Below the pieces are notes generated by a model, which had not been told where the DNA came from, made no database searches, and saw only the letters and a program-made list of their open reading frames with translations. This document shows, piece after piece, positions 7,734 through 15,739 of a DNA stretch of 48,283 bases. Numbering within the stretch: the first letter of the stretch is position 1; each line of letters opens with the position of its first letter. The position numbers and the translations under genes are program-made. This DNA comes from a virus: the IMG/VR virus record IMGVR_UViG_3300036985_002899, positions 1 through 48,283 of that record; one strand, written 5' to 3'.

Positions 7734-9229
7734 TATCTTAAAATTCTTTTTAACATTGGAAACATATTCTCATTAATTTGATCTAATTTATTTTTAGCTT
7801 TTTTAGCTTCAGCCATGTCAGGATAACTATCATCATAAACATCCATATTATCATCATAATTATCATCATTATCATCACCTAGATCATTTCCACTATCATA
7901 TTGATTTAAAAAATCTTCTAATTTCATTGATGGGTTTTGTTGTATTGCTGTAAACATATCATTTATTATGTCTTCATTGTCCATATTTGATAAAATATCA
8001 TATATAGCATTATCATTAGTTATAGCTTCATTAACTGGAGCTGTATCTAAGATATGAGCTTTAGTAAAATAAGTAATTGTGTTAGCAATTTGAGTAATTA
8101 ATTTTTCATCACCTAATGCTTTTGCTTCAGCGTATGCTGATTGTAAATTAGATTGAATACCTGATACTTCAGTTGATTCACCAGCCATCATATCCGATGC
8201 AGGAGCGTCAACTACTTCAGTATCGTCTACTGTTACGTCTTCAACTTCTTCATCTTTTTTAGCTTCATTAAGGTTAGTTAATTTAGCTATTTCATCTTTA
8301 CCTAATAGATCTTCTAAGTCTATACGTTGGTCAGCAATAAGATCTACACCATCTTTAAATTTAGCAGAAGAAATATAACCGTCATCATATATATTACCTT
8401 CTACTGTAATTGAGCCAAGATCAACATCATTTATATCTAAAGGTTGTAATATACGCTCTAATTCAAATGCTGTTTGATAATCCATGAATGGATACCCTGG
8501 AGATTCTGGGTCACCCATAAAGTCTTCAATATCATATTCACGTCTATCATCAATTAAATCTTCTTCTTTAAACAATTCATAATAGTCTTCAGCAGTTTGT
8601 GGATCGTCTTTAGCTTCACCTAATGGAGAATACATATTGTTTAAAGCACCAGGTTCTTCAACATCTTCTGTAGAGTCTTCATTTAATTCAGCTAAAATCA
8701 TTTCTTTGATTTGTGCTTTTAATTTCTTTTTTGTCATTTTTTTCTTTTCGATTTTTTCACCTTTTTCAACGCCAGCGCCATAAACTTCTTCTTCGCTTTT
8801 ATTCTTAGCTGTTACACCTTTAGAGCCTTTATCTGCTCTTTGGAATTCATCATATCCTTCATTCATGTCATCTAAGAAAAAATCTTGACCTGGGAATAAA
8901 CTAGCTAAATCAGCTAATTTTAAATTAACTTGATAAATAGATGGAGCCATTTCTTGGTATACTTCTGAATTATATTTATCTGCTATAGTTTGGATCATGT
9001 TATCATCGTTTGATGCAATCATGACTTTATTTTTTGCTGGGTATACCCAGATGTCTAGTCCTTCCTCAGCTTTTTTACTTGGAGGTATCATTGCGTAGAT
9101 ATTATCATCTCCCATGATTCTTTTCCATGATGAAAAATCTAACATGTTAGTATTAGATCCTTGATTTTCTTTAATAATACCCGCAAGTTTTTGCATGCGA
9201 GCTAATTGTTCATTTAATGTTGGTTTCAT
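7733..9229 (-). CDS. Large acidic tagged protein, cargo or prohead core component
   Basis: 498 residues. The N-terminus MKPTLNEQLARMQKLAGI is the third copy of the peptide also found in the genes at 622 and 1162. The rest is very acidic with Asp/Glu runs (a DDNDDNYDDNMDVYDD stretch near the end) and a basic patch KKKMTKKKLKAQIKEM in the middle. Several (L/I)-x-E sites occur inside, for example ELNE, PLGE and NLNE. That composition fits a scaffold that is largely cleaved, as T4 gp22 is. It is preceded by a TATTTATA element at 9249-9256 and overlaps the downstream gene by 1 base. Confidence 0.6.
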   Translation of the reverse strand: MKPTLNEQLARMQKLAGIIKENQGSNTNMLDFSSWKRIMGDDNIYAMIPPSKKAEEGLDIWVYPAKNKVMIASNDDNMIQTIADKYNSEVYQEMAPSIYQVNLKLADLASLFPGQDFFLDDMNEGYDEFQRADKGSKGVTAKNKSEEEVYGAGVEKGEKIEKKKMTKKKLKAQIKEMILAELNEDSTEDVEEPGALNNMYSPLGEAKDDPQTAEDYYELFKEEDLIDDRREYDIEDFMGDPESPGYPFMDYQTAFELERILQPLDINDVDLGSITVEGNIYDDGYISSAKFKDGVDLIADQRIDLEDLLGKDEIAKLTNLNEAKKDEEVEDVTVDDTEVVDAPASDMMAGESTEVSGIQSNLQSAYAEAKALGDEKLITQIANTITYFTKAHILDTAPVNEAITNDNAIYDILSNMDNEDIINDMFTAIQQNPSMKLEDFLNQYDSGNDLGDDNDDNYDDNMDVYDDSYPDMAEAKKAKNKLDQINENMFPMLKRILR

Positions 9230-9248
9230 GTTTTATATAGTTATATAT

Positions 9249-9256
9249 TATAAATA
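9249..9256 (-). promoter_or_regulatory. Candidate late promoter element TATTTATA
   Basis: TATTTATA on the minus strand, about 20 bases upstream of the ATG at 9229, in one of the few gaps of the cargo operon. See the late-promoter finding for the pattern across gaps. Confidence 0.45.
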
Positions 9257-9260
9257 TGTG

Positions 9261-9533
9261 TTATTTGTTAAACTTAACTTTTGCTTTTTCTGTATTGGAT
9301 ACAAATTGTTTACCTTTTTTACTACCCTCAACTTTTTTGCGTGTTGTTGCAGCACGTTCTGCTTTAGTTAAGCGTTTTGCTTTAGCTAACGGTAAACAAC
9401 GTTGTGTTGCTTTACCTTTAGGCATTGTACCACAGTCACCTGCGATGTTACCTTGAGTATCTATACGGACCCATTTTTCTTTTTTAAACCAGTCATGTAA
9501 TGATTCTTGTACTAAGCGTTTTAAATTGTCCAT
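9261..9533 (-). CDS. Small basic tagged protein with Cys/Lys-rich C-terminal domain
   Basis: 90 residues, strongly basic. The N-terminus MDNLKRLVQESL resembles the ten-residue targeting peptides, although the residue three before the cut is Val. The mature part has GDCGTMPKGKATQRCLPLAKAKRLTKAERAATTRKK, a motif I associate with small phage and plasmid domains of unknown function that may bind nucleic acid. Overlaps the upstream gene at 9533 by 1 base. Packaging with DNA is plausible but inferred. Confidence 0.6.
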   Translation of the reverse strand: MDNLKRLVQESLHDWFKKEKWVRIDTQGNIAGDCGTMPKGKATQRCLPLAKAKRLTKAERAATTRKKVEGSKKGKQFVSNTEKAKVKFNK

Positions 9534-9892
9534 TATTTTTTCTTGCCTGACATTAAGCCTTTACAAACTTTGACAGCACGTCCTGATAAATAAGCTGAAG
9601 ATTTTTCGCCAGATGCAAGTCTACGTTGACGATATGCTTCGCCTTTAGGGCAAAGTTTTTCAGTTAATACTTCATTTAATATATTATCAATGCGTTCTTT
9701 TAATCTAGGTGTACCAAATATTTTATTGATAATAACAAAATCAGTCATTGGATCTAATTCGTCCACTGTTTTACCATTAGCATAAAGTTTTAAGAAATAT
9801 TTTACTGTAGATGTATTATAAGTATCAATTTTATCTTTGATAATTTCTAATTTTCTTTCAGCTTCTTTTTGAATTGCATCCATATTATTCAC
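9533..9892 (-). CDS. Two-part protein with internal LTE site and basic C-terminal Cys domain
   Basis: 119 residues. The first 75 are helical (IQKEAERKLEIIKDKIDTYNTST). Then NEVLTEKLCPKGEAYRQRR marks a likely protease site at the start of a 43-residue basic domain with LCPKG and SSAYLSGRAVKVCKG, a pattern known from small phage domains of unknown function. The arrangement suggests the C-terminal domain is released in the head. It overlaps the upstream gene (9885) by 8 bases. Confidence 0.6.
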   Translation of the reverse strand: MNNMDAIQKEAERKLEIIKDKIDTYNTSTVKYFLKLYANGKTVDELDPMTDFVIINKIFGTPRLKERIDNILNEVLTEKLCPKGEAYRQRRLASGEKSSAYLSGRAVKVCKGLMSGKKK

Positions 9893-10088
9893 TTAATAGA
9901 TCGTTAATTATGTAGTGGAATTGTGATGTACTAGTGTCTAGTAAGTCTGGATTGTCTTGTAATATTTTATGTAGTTTTTTACTAACATCAAATTTAATTA
10001 CAGGATTTAATATATCTTCTTCCATCATCTCATTGTTTTCAACTAAACGACGATTGTTAAAATATTTGTATACGTTAAAAGTACTCAT
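9885..10088 (-). CDS. Small unknown protein
   Basis: 67 residues, beginning MSTFNVYKYFNNRRLVENNE. It is helical and mildly acidic, with no recognised domain. Translational overlaps on both sides (8 bases downstream, 1 base upstream) tie it to the cargo operon. The N-terminus is amphipathic but the only nearby site, LVE, is a loose match. Confidence 0.55.
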   Translation of the reverse strand: MSTFNVYKYFNNRRLVENNEMMEEDILNPVIKFDVSKKLHKILQDNPDLLDTSTSQFHYIINDLLSE

Positions 10089-10693
10089 TATTTTTTATTT
10101 TTTAAATAATTACTTAGTAGTGTACCTATAGCACCTACCTTCTGTCTTATAAATATCCATTCTTCTAACGTTAATGTATGATTTTGATTAACATAATCAA
10201 TAACTAACACACCTATAAACTGGTCTTGTAAATCATATATAGCAAGAGCGTAAAATGATTTAGTACCACATGTTTTATCTACTGGAAATAAATTTTGAGC
10301 TTTATCAACATCATAATGAGGAAATGTAATTTCACCGTCTTTATATAATGTAGAAAATGCTTTACTAAATAATGAAGTTGGGATATTTTGGTATACTTCT
10401 TTAACAGATGCTATATCAACTCCTACACGCTCATATAATATTGAGAATTTTTGTAATGATTTACCTGTAGGATATAAATGTCCACCATTATGGAATTGTG
10501 ATATCCATATACGATCACAATTTAATTGATCAAATAAATTATCAACTTGATGGTCGATTAAAGCATTATGCTCAATAGCCTCGGCTAATGGGTCTTGCTT
10601 TTTTCTCTCTAATTTAGTTTTAACCCATGTCATTGCTATTGGTCCTATTACTGCTGTTATAAATGCAACTATCACTGCCGTTATTATATCCAT
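10088..10693 (-). CDS. Membrane-anchored GAF-like domain protein
   Basis: 201 residues. An N-terminal membrane segment (residues about 3-24, ITAVIVAFITAVIGPIAMTW) is followed by a charged linker and a domain that resembles GAF sensors: LNCDRIWISQFHNGGHLYPTG near 60, then CGTKSFYALAIYDLQDQFIGVLVIDYV near 150, ending in a helix (EEWIFIRQKVGAIGTLL). GAF domains bind small ligands or mediate contacts; no ligand can be read here. It lies inside the cargo operon but has a membrane anchor instead of a targeting peptide. It may be an inner-membrane protein of the infected cell. Confidence 0.6.
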   Translation of the reverse strand: MDIITAVIVAFITAVIGPIAMTWVKTKLERKKQDPLAEAIEHNALIDHQVDNLFDQLNCDRIWISQFHNGGHLYPTGKSLQKFSILYERVGVDIASVKEVYQNIPTSLFSKAFSTLYKDGEITFPHYDVDKAQNLFPVDKTCGTKSFYALAIYDLQDQFIGVLVIDYVNQNHTLTLEEWIFIRQKVGAIGTLLSNYLKNKK

Positions 10694-11262
10694 TACTTTT
10701 TTAAACTTTGTAGGTATTCTATTGTTTGTTCTTTATTCTTTAATAATTGTGCTTTATCTGAGCCATTCCATGATTCAACATCTCCTGCCTCTGTAATATA
10801 AGATTCCATTTTGGTATCTATTTTTTCATCAATCCAAATATTAAAATCTTTAATTATATTATCAATATCAGAATTTAATATATTTTTTTCATATTCAACC
10901 CATAATCCTTTTGCTTTTATTGTACCTTCAAATTCTATCTGGCAATTAAAGCATCTGTTATATTGAATATAAAACTGTTTATCATAACGATGTTTCATTA
11001 CTTGAGAACATTCAGGGCAAAACAATGGTAAATGGATTTGAGCTTTTGCTTTATCCAATTTTGTAATATTTTGTTTTATACCATTTTTAATGGTCCATTT
11101 ACGACCATCTTCTTCCCATATATCTCCTTCATTATGAAACTCTTGTTGTTTGGTGTAACCAATACTAGTACTAGTTTTTTCACCATATTTACCTTGAACT
11201 AAATTACGAAGACGTTGTACATCTTTTTCTTTAAATTCTTTTTTTAAAACTGATTCTGACAT
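10693..11262 (-). CDS. Zinc-ribbon protein
   Basis: 189 residues. CPEC near residue 84 and CFNC about 22 residues later form a typical zinc ribbon (IHLPLFCPECSQVMKHRYDKQFYIQYNRCFNCQIEFEG). The N-terminal part is helical and basic, the C-terminal part helical. In T4-like phages comparable proteins occur near structural genes without known function. It shares its first base with the end of the downstream gene and lies 3 bases from the next. Nucleic-acid binding is possible. Confidence 0.6.
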   Translation of the reverse strand: MSESVLKKEFKEKDVQRLRNLVQGKYGEKTSTSIGYTKQQEFHNEGDIWEEDGRKWTIKNGIKQNITKLDKAKAQIHLPLFCPECSQVMKHRYDKQFYIQYNRCFNCQIEFEGTIKAKGLWVEYEKNILNSDIDNIIKDFNIWIDEKIDTKMESYITEAGDVESWNGSDKAQLLKNKEQTIEYLQSLKK

Positions 11263-11265
11263 TTA

Positions 11266-12525
11266 TTATTTTATTAGACTTTTTATTTGTTCTTTAATGA
11301 CTTCTTTTAAATCTTTTTTAGTCATTTTAGTTTTCATATCTTTATTAACTTGATTTTTTAATTTAGTAGTCTTTTTTTTAAGATGTTCAATTTCTTCTTT
11401 TGTTACAAGATAGATAGGTAACGTTTTCTTCTTTTCAATTTTGATTGCTTTATATAATCTATTAAGACCGTCAGCTACTGATAAGTTGTTTCCTTTTTCA
11501 ATAACGACTAAAAGTGGATATGATGTGTCTGAGTTCATCATTCTTTCTTTATGTTTTTTATTTTTAATGTCGTAATTTTTTTCCCACCATTCTAAATTAT
11601 GTTTTATTTTTGAAATAGGAAATTCTGGATAAAAATATTTCTCTTTATTTTTTTTTACAAAATTATAAATCTTTTCAACTGAAAATTCGTTTCCAAGTTC
11701 GTCACCAAAATGACTTCCTTTAAAATAATTTTTAGCTTCATTAACTTGATTTTTTAATTGATCAATTCTTTGTTTTAATTGTTCAATTTTAGCATCTGCT
11801 CCTTTACTTCCATATTGATTAGAAAAACGTATAAGTCTACGTAATTCATCTTCTAAATCAGATATATTATTATAATCAGGTCCTTCATCTTCCATATCAA
11901 ACTCATCATATCCTTCACTCATTGATGATTTTTTAGTCATTTTAATTTTTATATATTCTGCTTTAGGATTTTTAGGTAATTCTTTAATTTTACCTGCTTT
12001 AACTTGTTGCATAAAATATATTTTTGCTTCTTGATCTAATTTATTTGCTGATTCATCAACTGCTTCTTTATCTGCTACTGAATAATCAATTTTAGCACTT
12101 TTCATTACTACATCAATAATTTTTTTAGTTAAGTCTTTAACTGGATTTCCTGATTTAGGGAAAACAATAGTATCATCTTTAACTTTATATTTTAATAATG
12201 TAGGTTTAGAAGTATGTGATTTAACAAAATCATCAATTGATGTTTTAGTTTTAACAGGAAAAAGAAAACCTTGATCTCTTTCCATTTTCTTGCGTTTAGC
12301 TGGGATAACAGGACCAAAATGATCTTCTATAGCTTTTTGTATAGATGATTTATTACGCATATTAGAAACATACATTCCGTAGTTATCTAATGTTTCTAAA
12401 GCTTTAACTGTGTCTTCCACAGAAACACCTTTAGGTGTTACTACAACATCGTAATTTACTTGTTCACGATTTGAAGGTGAAACTTCTGCTCCCTCTTCTT
12501 CTCTTAATTTATATTTATAAGCCAT
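11266..12525 (-). CDS. ParB/sulfiredoxin-like domain protein, putative cargo
   Basis: 419 residues. The start MAYKYKLREEE offers an LRE9 site. Residues up to about 200 are alpha/beta of unknown type; then a coiled coil (DLEDELRRLIRFSNQYG). A C-terminal domain around 275-385 has PLLVVIEKGNNLSVADGLNRLYKAI and TLPIYLVTKEEIE, which match the core of ParB-like proteins (target strand, DGxxRLxA helix, IPv-v strand). That fold occurs in ParB CTPases, nucleases and sulfiredoxin. The fold call is inference at moderate confidence; activity is unknown. Overlaps the upstream HAD gene by 11 bases. Confidence 0.55.
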   Translation of the reverse strand: MAYKYKLREEEGAEVSPSNREQVNYDVVVTPKGVSVEDTVKALETLDNYGMYVSNMRNKSSIQKAIEDHFGPVIPAKRKKMERDQGFLFPVKTKTSIDDFVKSHTSKPTLLKYKVKDDTIVFPKSGNPVKDLTKKIIDVVMKSAKIDYSVADKEAVDESANKLDQEAKIYFMQQVKAGKIKELPKNPKAEYIKIKMTKKSSMSEGYDEFDMEDEGPDYNNISDLEDELRRLIRFSNQYGSKGADAKIEQLKQRIDQLKNQVNEAKNYFKGSHFGDELGNEFSVEKIYNFVKKNKEKYFYPEFPISKIKHNLEWWEKNYDIKNKKHKERMMNSDTSYPLLVVIEKGNNLSVADGLNRLYKAIKIEKKKTLPIYLVTKEEIEHLKKKTTKLKNQVNKDMKTKMTKKDLKEVIKEQIKSLIK

Positions 12526-13045
12526 ATTGTTTTAATTCGTCTATTACTTGATTTGTTGATTTAAATAAAATACCTATTCCTCCCTTTGATTTCCATTGTT
12601 CAATATTATCTTCTCTATCGTCAATCAAAATTTTGTTTTTACCTGAGTAATTTTGTTTAGCTGTAGCGTTTGCTAACACTAATTTAGTTCCTGGTACATT
12701 GTTTTTAACCCATAAACGTTTACCTAAACGTGATTCGTTTTGACGTGATGGAGCTGATAATAAAGTTGGGTTATGTGGTTTAATGTAATCCCATAGTTTT
12801 TGTCCTTCAGGCATCCATTCCATTCCAACCCAAAATCTTACTCCTATTTGTCTGTCAATTAAATCCCAAAATTTTTCTTTACCATACTTACTTTCATAAG
12901 CACGAGGATCCATATTACCAAAATATCTAAAACGAGCATCAAAATCAGTTAATACACCATCCATATCACAGTAGATTTGGTATGGTGATTTATTTGATTC
13001 TTCTTCTTCTTTTAATTGTTTATATAAGTCTGTTAATTTATACAT
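12515..13045 (-). CDS. Tagged HAD-family phosphatase, 5'(3')-deoxyribonucleotidase-like
   Basis: 176 residues. After the peptide MYKLTDLYKQLKEEE (LKE13), the HAD core begins: IYCDMDGVLTDFD (D27 nucleophile, D29 acid/base), LLSAPS near 96 (motif II) and ILIDDREDNIEQW near 141 (motif IV acids). Length and motif spacing fit the NT5C/5'-nucleotidase branch, which dephosphorylates nucleotides. With the kinase and nucleotidylyltransferase nearby it suggests a packaged nucleotide- or RNA-end-processing set. It overlaps both neighbours by 8-11 bases. Confidence 0.75.
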   Translation of the reverse strand: MYKLTDLYKQLKEEEESNKSPYQIYCDMDGVLTDFDARFRYFGNMDPRAYESKYGKEKFWDLIDRQIGVRFWVGMEWMPEGQKLWDYIKPHNPTLLSAPSRQNESRLGKRLWVKNNVPGTKLVLANATAKQNYSGKNKILIDDREDNIEQWKSKGGIGILFKSTNQVIDELKQYGL

Positions 13046-14561
13046 TTTTAATACTATCTTCCCAATTTCTAAACATCATATTACCTTTTTCATAAGCTTC
13101 TCTTTCAATTTCAGGTAAATCTCCGTCCTCGTTTGTATTTGTTGTACCTATATTATTTAATCTACTATCTAAATTTTGTTCATGATGTATCATTTCATGA
13201 GCAAATGAACGTAAAACATCTTTAGGGTGTCTATTCATAGTAAATAAAGTAATTGATTTTTCTTCTGGATTATAAAATGCCGTTTTGCCAAATACATTTT
13301 CTGCATTTGTTTTATCATCTGTAATGAATTTAACAGCTGGTAATGGTTTAATATTCATACCTTGATTAACCATATATTTAGTTAATTCAGGAATATATTT
13401 TTTATAATTATTATTTTCTTTACCTTCTTTTAAATCTTCTACTTTATCAACAGCTAAGATATAATTTTTTATGTTATCAATTCCATCTTCAGGACCTTTA
13501 AAAGATATTCTTTCTTCTTGTTCATCGTAATCACCAGTATTATTAAAGAAATCTCTCACTACACTTTCAGGTTCATTTTCTAACCAATCATATTCCCAAT
13601 TGTCTTCATAGTTCCATCCCGGTCTGTAGGCAAAAGGTGTTATTTTATATCTGTTTGAAAGTTTATCTCCATCTAAAGCAATTCTATATTCTGTTTTTAC
13701 TCCGAACTTAGATCCTTTATTATAAAAATTTTTATTACGAGTAAATGAAATATAATATAAATCATTACCTAAGTAATATTCTTCAGAAGTATTTATTCTA
13801 TTAGACTGAAGGATACTTTTTAATCCAGCAGCTGATGTATAATGATATAAAGTGCCTACTTGTTTACCTTCATTTAAAGCAGGATTATTATCATGTCCAC
13901 ATTTATGACAAATGTATAAATCTTTACCACCATCTTTTTTATCCCATTCCCAACCACAATTATCACAAATAACTTCTGTAGCTGTTACTATTTCTTGAAT
14001 AACAGTAGATAAAATGTTAAATATTTCTGTTTTTTCTTTTACTTTTTCAGGAATAAAAGGTAAAAACGCTTCTTGTCCTTTTTTTAATGCTTGACGAGCG
14101 TCTGTGCCACTAGTATCTAATTGAGTAACTATAGGAGCTAACTCAACATTTTCATACTTACCTATACCTTTTGTTCTTGAAGCTATATCTATAAAATCAT
14201 CATCTTTACCTTCTCTAGCTCCAATAACCCATATTACATTTTCATCTTGATGATTTTTAATATAATCATAGATAGCTGTAATTGGTGAGTTAGTTGGCTC
14301 TATTTTTACTTTTAAAGGTAAGTATTTTTTATAGATATCCCAAGTTAAAAGTGATTCAGCTTGAGTAATTCCGTCTCTTGTTCCAGAACCAACATAAATA
14401 ATGAATTCATCTATTTGTGGGTATTTTTCTAATGCTGTTTCAACAACTTCAAAGTGACCCTTGTGAGGCGGTTTAAAACCACCTCCATAAATAGCCACTG
14501 TTTTCTTTTGTTCTTCTACTTCTAGAAGAGAATCAGCTAAGAATTTACCTAATGAACTCAT
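13038..14561 (-). CDS. Multidomain cargo polyprotein: nucleotidylyltransferase, zinc ribbon, ART-like domain, metallopeptidase-like domain
   Basis: 507 residues with four parts. Residues 1-14 are a targeting peptide ending SLLE. Residues 20-175 are a cytidylyl/adenylyltransferase-type domain: YGGGFKPPHKGH (HxGH at 33-36) and SGTDAR at 151-156. Residues 199-221 form a zinc ribbon (CDNC, CHKC). Residues 238-370 begin LYHYTSAAGLKSIL and continue DLYYISFTRN, which resembles ADP-ribosyltransferase-like toxins. Residues 455-459 are HEMIH, an HExxH zinc-peptidase motif. (L/I)-x-E sites fall at the linkers: IQE190, LNE231, LKE379. T4 packages Alt, an ADP-ribosyltransferase, in a similar way. The transferase domain is sure, the ART-like call is not. 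Confidence 0.7.
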   Translation of the reverse strand: MSSLGKFLADSLLEVEEQKKTVAIYGGGFKPPHKGHFEVVETALEKYPQIDEFIIYVGSGTRDGITQAESLLTWDIYKKYLPLKVKIEPTNSPITAIYDYIKNHQDENVIWVIGAREGKDDDFIDIASRTKGIGKYENVELAPIVTQLDTSGTDARQALKKGQEAFLPFIPEKVKEKTEIFNILSTVIQEIVTATEVICDNCGWEWDKKDGGKDLYICHKCGHDNNPALNEGKQVGTLYHYTSAAGLKSILQSNRINTSEEYYLGNDLYYISFTRNKNFYNKGSKFGVKTEYRIALDGDKLSNRYKITPFAYRPGWNYEDNWEYDWLENEPESVVRDFFNNTGDYDEQEERISFKGPEDGIDNIKNYILAVDKVEDLKEGKENNNYKKYIPELTKYMVNQGMNIKPLPAVKFITDDKTNAENVFGKTAFYNPEEKSITLFTMNRHPKDVLRSFAHEMIHHEQNLDSRLNNIGTTNTNEDGDLPEIEREAYEKGNMMFRNWEDSIKNV

Positions 14562-14564
14562 TAA

Positions 14565-14960
14565 TTATTGTTTCAATCTTTTAATTAATTCTTGGGCTTT
14601 ATTTTTCTTTTCGTCAATACCTTTTTTAGCTTCTCTAAAGTCATCCATTGATGATTTTAATTCATCAATTCGGATATCACGTTCTTTTAAAGCTTCAGTT
14701 GCTGTTCTACTAGCGTCTGACTTATTTTTGTACATACCCATAATGTTTTCGTATGTTAAGCCGTTTTTAATTCTTTCAGCTAATGAAAAAGGATCAGCTT
14801 CAAATAATATTTCTTCTTTTTTAGATTTAGTACCAGGTTTAGATACTACAAAGAATTTACCTACTTCATCAACTACCTCGTAGTTTTTAGTGATAATTTC
14901 TTTTATTTCCATTGTTTCTTCTTCTAAATTTTCTCTTAAAAGGTCAATTAGTTTTTTCAT
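14565..14960 (-). CDS. Tagged coiled-coil protein
   Basis: 131 residues. MKKLIDLLRENLEEE gives LRE10. The middle (IITKNYEVVDEVGKFFVVSKPG) looks like a short beta hairpin region, and residues 85-131 are a charged coiled coil (ALKERDIRIDELKSSMDDFREAKKG). No enzyme motif. Three bases from the polyprotein gene downstream and one base from the kinase gene upstream. Likely a structural or DNA-associated head protein; function unknown. Confidence 0.65.
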   Translation of the reverse strand: MKKLIDLLRENLEEETMEIKEIITKNYEVVDEVGKFFVVSKPGTKSKKEEILFEADPFSLAERIKNGLTYENIMGMYKNKSDASRTATEALKERDIRIDELKSSMDDFREAKKGIDEKKNKAQELIKRLKQ

Positions 14961-14961
14961 G

Positions 14962-15717
14962 TTATATGAATTGGTTTATTTTTTGTTTTGCTTGATCTAA
15001 TGTATCAAAACTACGATCTACAGAAAGTAAATCTTTTATATCTTGGTTTAATTGTTCTTTTTCTCTAACTGATTTAGCTATTTCTTCTGGTGATTTAGGT
15101 TTGCCTACTGATTTAGTAGTATCAAAGAAACGTTTTTTAATTTCTTCAGGATTGTAATCCTTTTCAGCGTCTTTAGGATCGTTATTAATTAATATAAAAT
15201 CATCACCAAATGCTGCTTTATATTCCTCTATATTTTTAGTATAATCACGCCATGTTCTTACTACAATAGATGGTAACAAGTTTCTATCACGTTGTAAATT
15301 GCGTTCTAATGAAGTAATAGGCGAAACATATAATGCTAACATTAATGTATCATATCCTAATGCTTCTAGTTCTGCTTTTTTCTTAAGTAATGGTTTACTT
15401 GCACCTCCTGTACCATCAACTACTACATCTTTTAGATCTTTAGTTAACTCAGCATATTTTTCTTTAGTAATTTTTTGTGCTTGTCCCATTAATTTAGCAG
15501 CCTGAGATAATTCTTCAGGACCAAAATCTTTTTGAGACATGCCCATACCTGATGCTTTTAATAATTCTTCATAAGAATCATCGATATTAATAATATTAAA
15601 TGAAGGAGGTATTAATTGTTTAGATATATATGACTTACCAGAGCCAGCGGGACCTGCTAAAAATATAGCTTTAGGTGCAGATGATGCTTCTGTTAATAAT
15701 TGAACTAGAGAAATCAT
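14962..15717 (-). CDS. Tagged P-loop kinase, zeta-toxin/polynucleotide-kinase-like
   Basis: 251 residues. The first ten residues, MISLVQLLTE, form the targeting peptide with a cut before ASS. A P-loop GPAGSGKS follows at 22-29, then IINIDDSYEELL (Asp at the phosphate-acceptor position), VVVDGTGG (Walker-B-like strand) and LQRDRNLLPSIVVRTWRDY, a lid with two Arg as in zeta-toxin and polynucleotide kinase families. Expected to phosphorylate a nucleotide, sugar nucleotide or RNA end. It is the first gene of the cargo operon, with TATTTATA at 15732-15739 upstream. The exact substrate cannot be read from sequence. Confidence 0.75.
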   Translation of the reverse strand: MISLVQLLTEASSAPKAIFLAGPAGSGKSYISKQLIPPSFNIINIDDSYEELLKASGMGMSQKDFGPEELSQAAKLMGQAQKITKEKYAELTKDLKDVVVDGTGGASKPLLKKKAELEALGYDTLMLALYVSPITSLERNLQRDRNLLPSIVVRTWRDYTKNIEEYKAAFGDDFILINNDPKDAEKDYNPEEIKKRFFDTTKSVGKPKSPEEIAKSVREKEQLNQDIKDLLSVDRSFDTLDQAKQKINQFI

Positions 15718-15731
15718 AAATATACGTTTGA

Positions 15732-15739
15732 TATAAATA
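15732..15739 (-). promoter_or_regulatory. Candidate late promoter element TATTTATA
   Basis: TATTTATA on the minus strand, 14 bases before the ATG at 15717. It would drive the cargo operon from its first gene. Confidence 0.5.
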
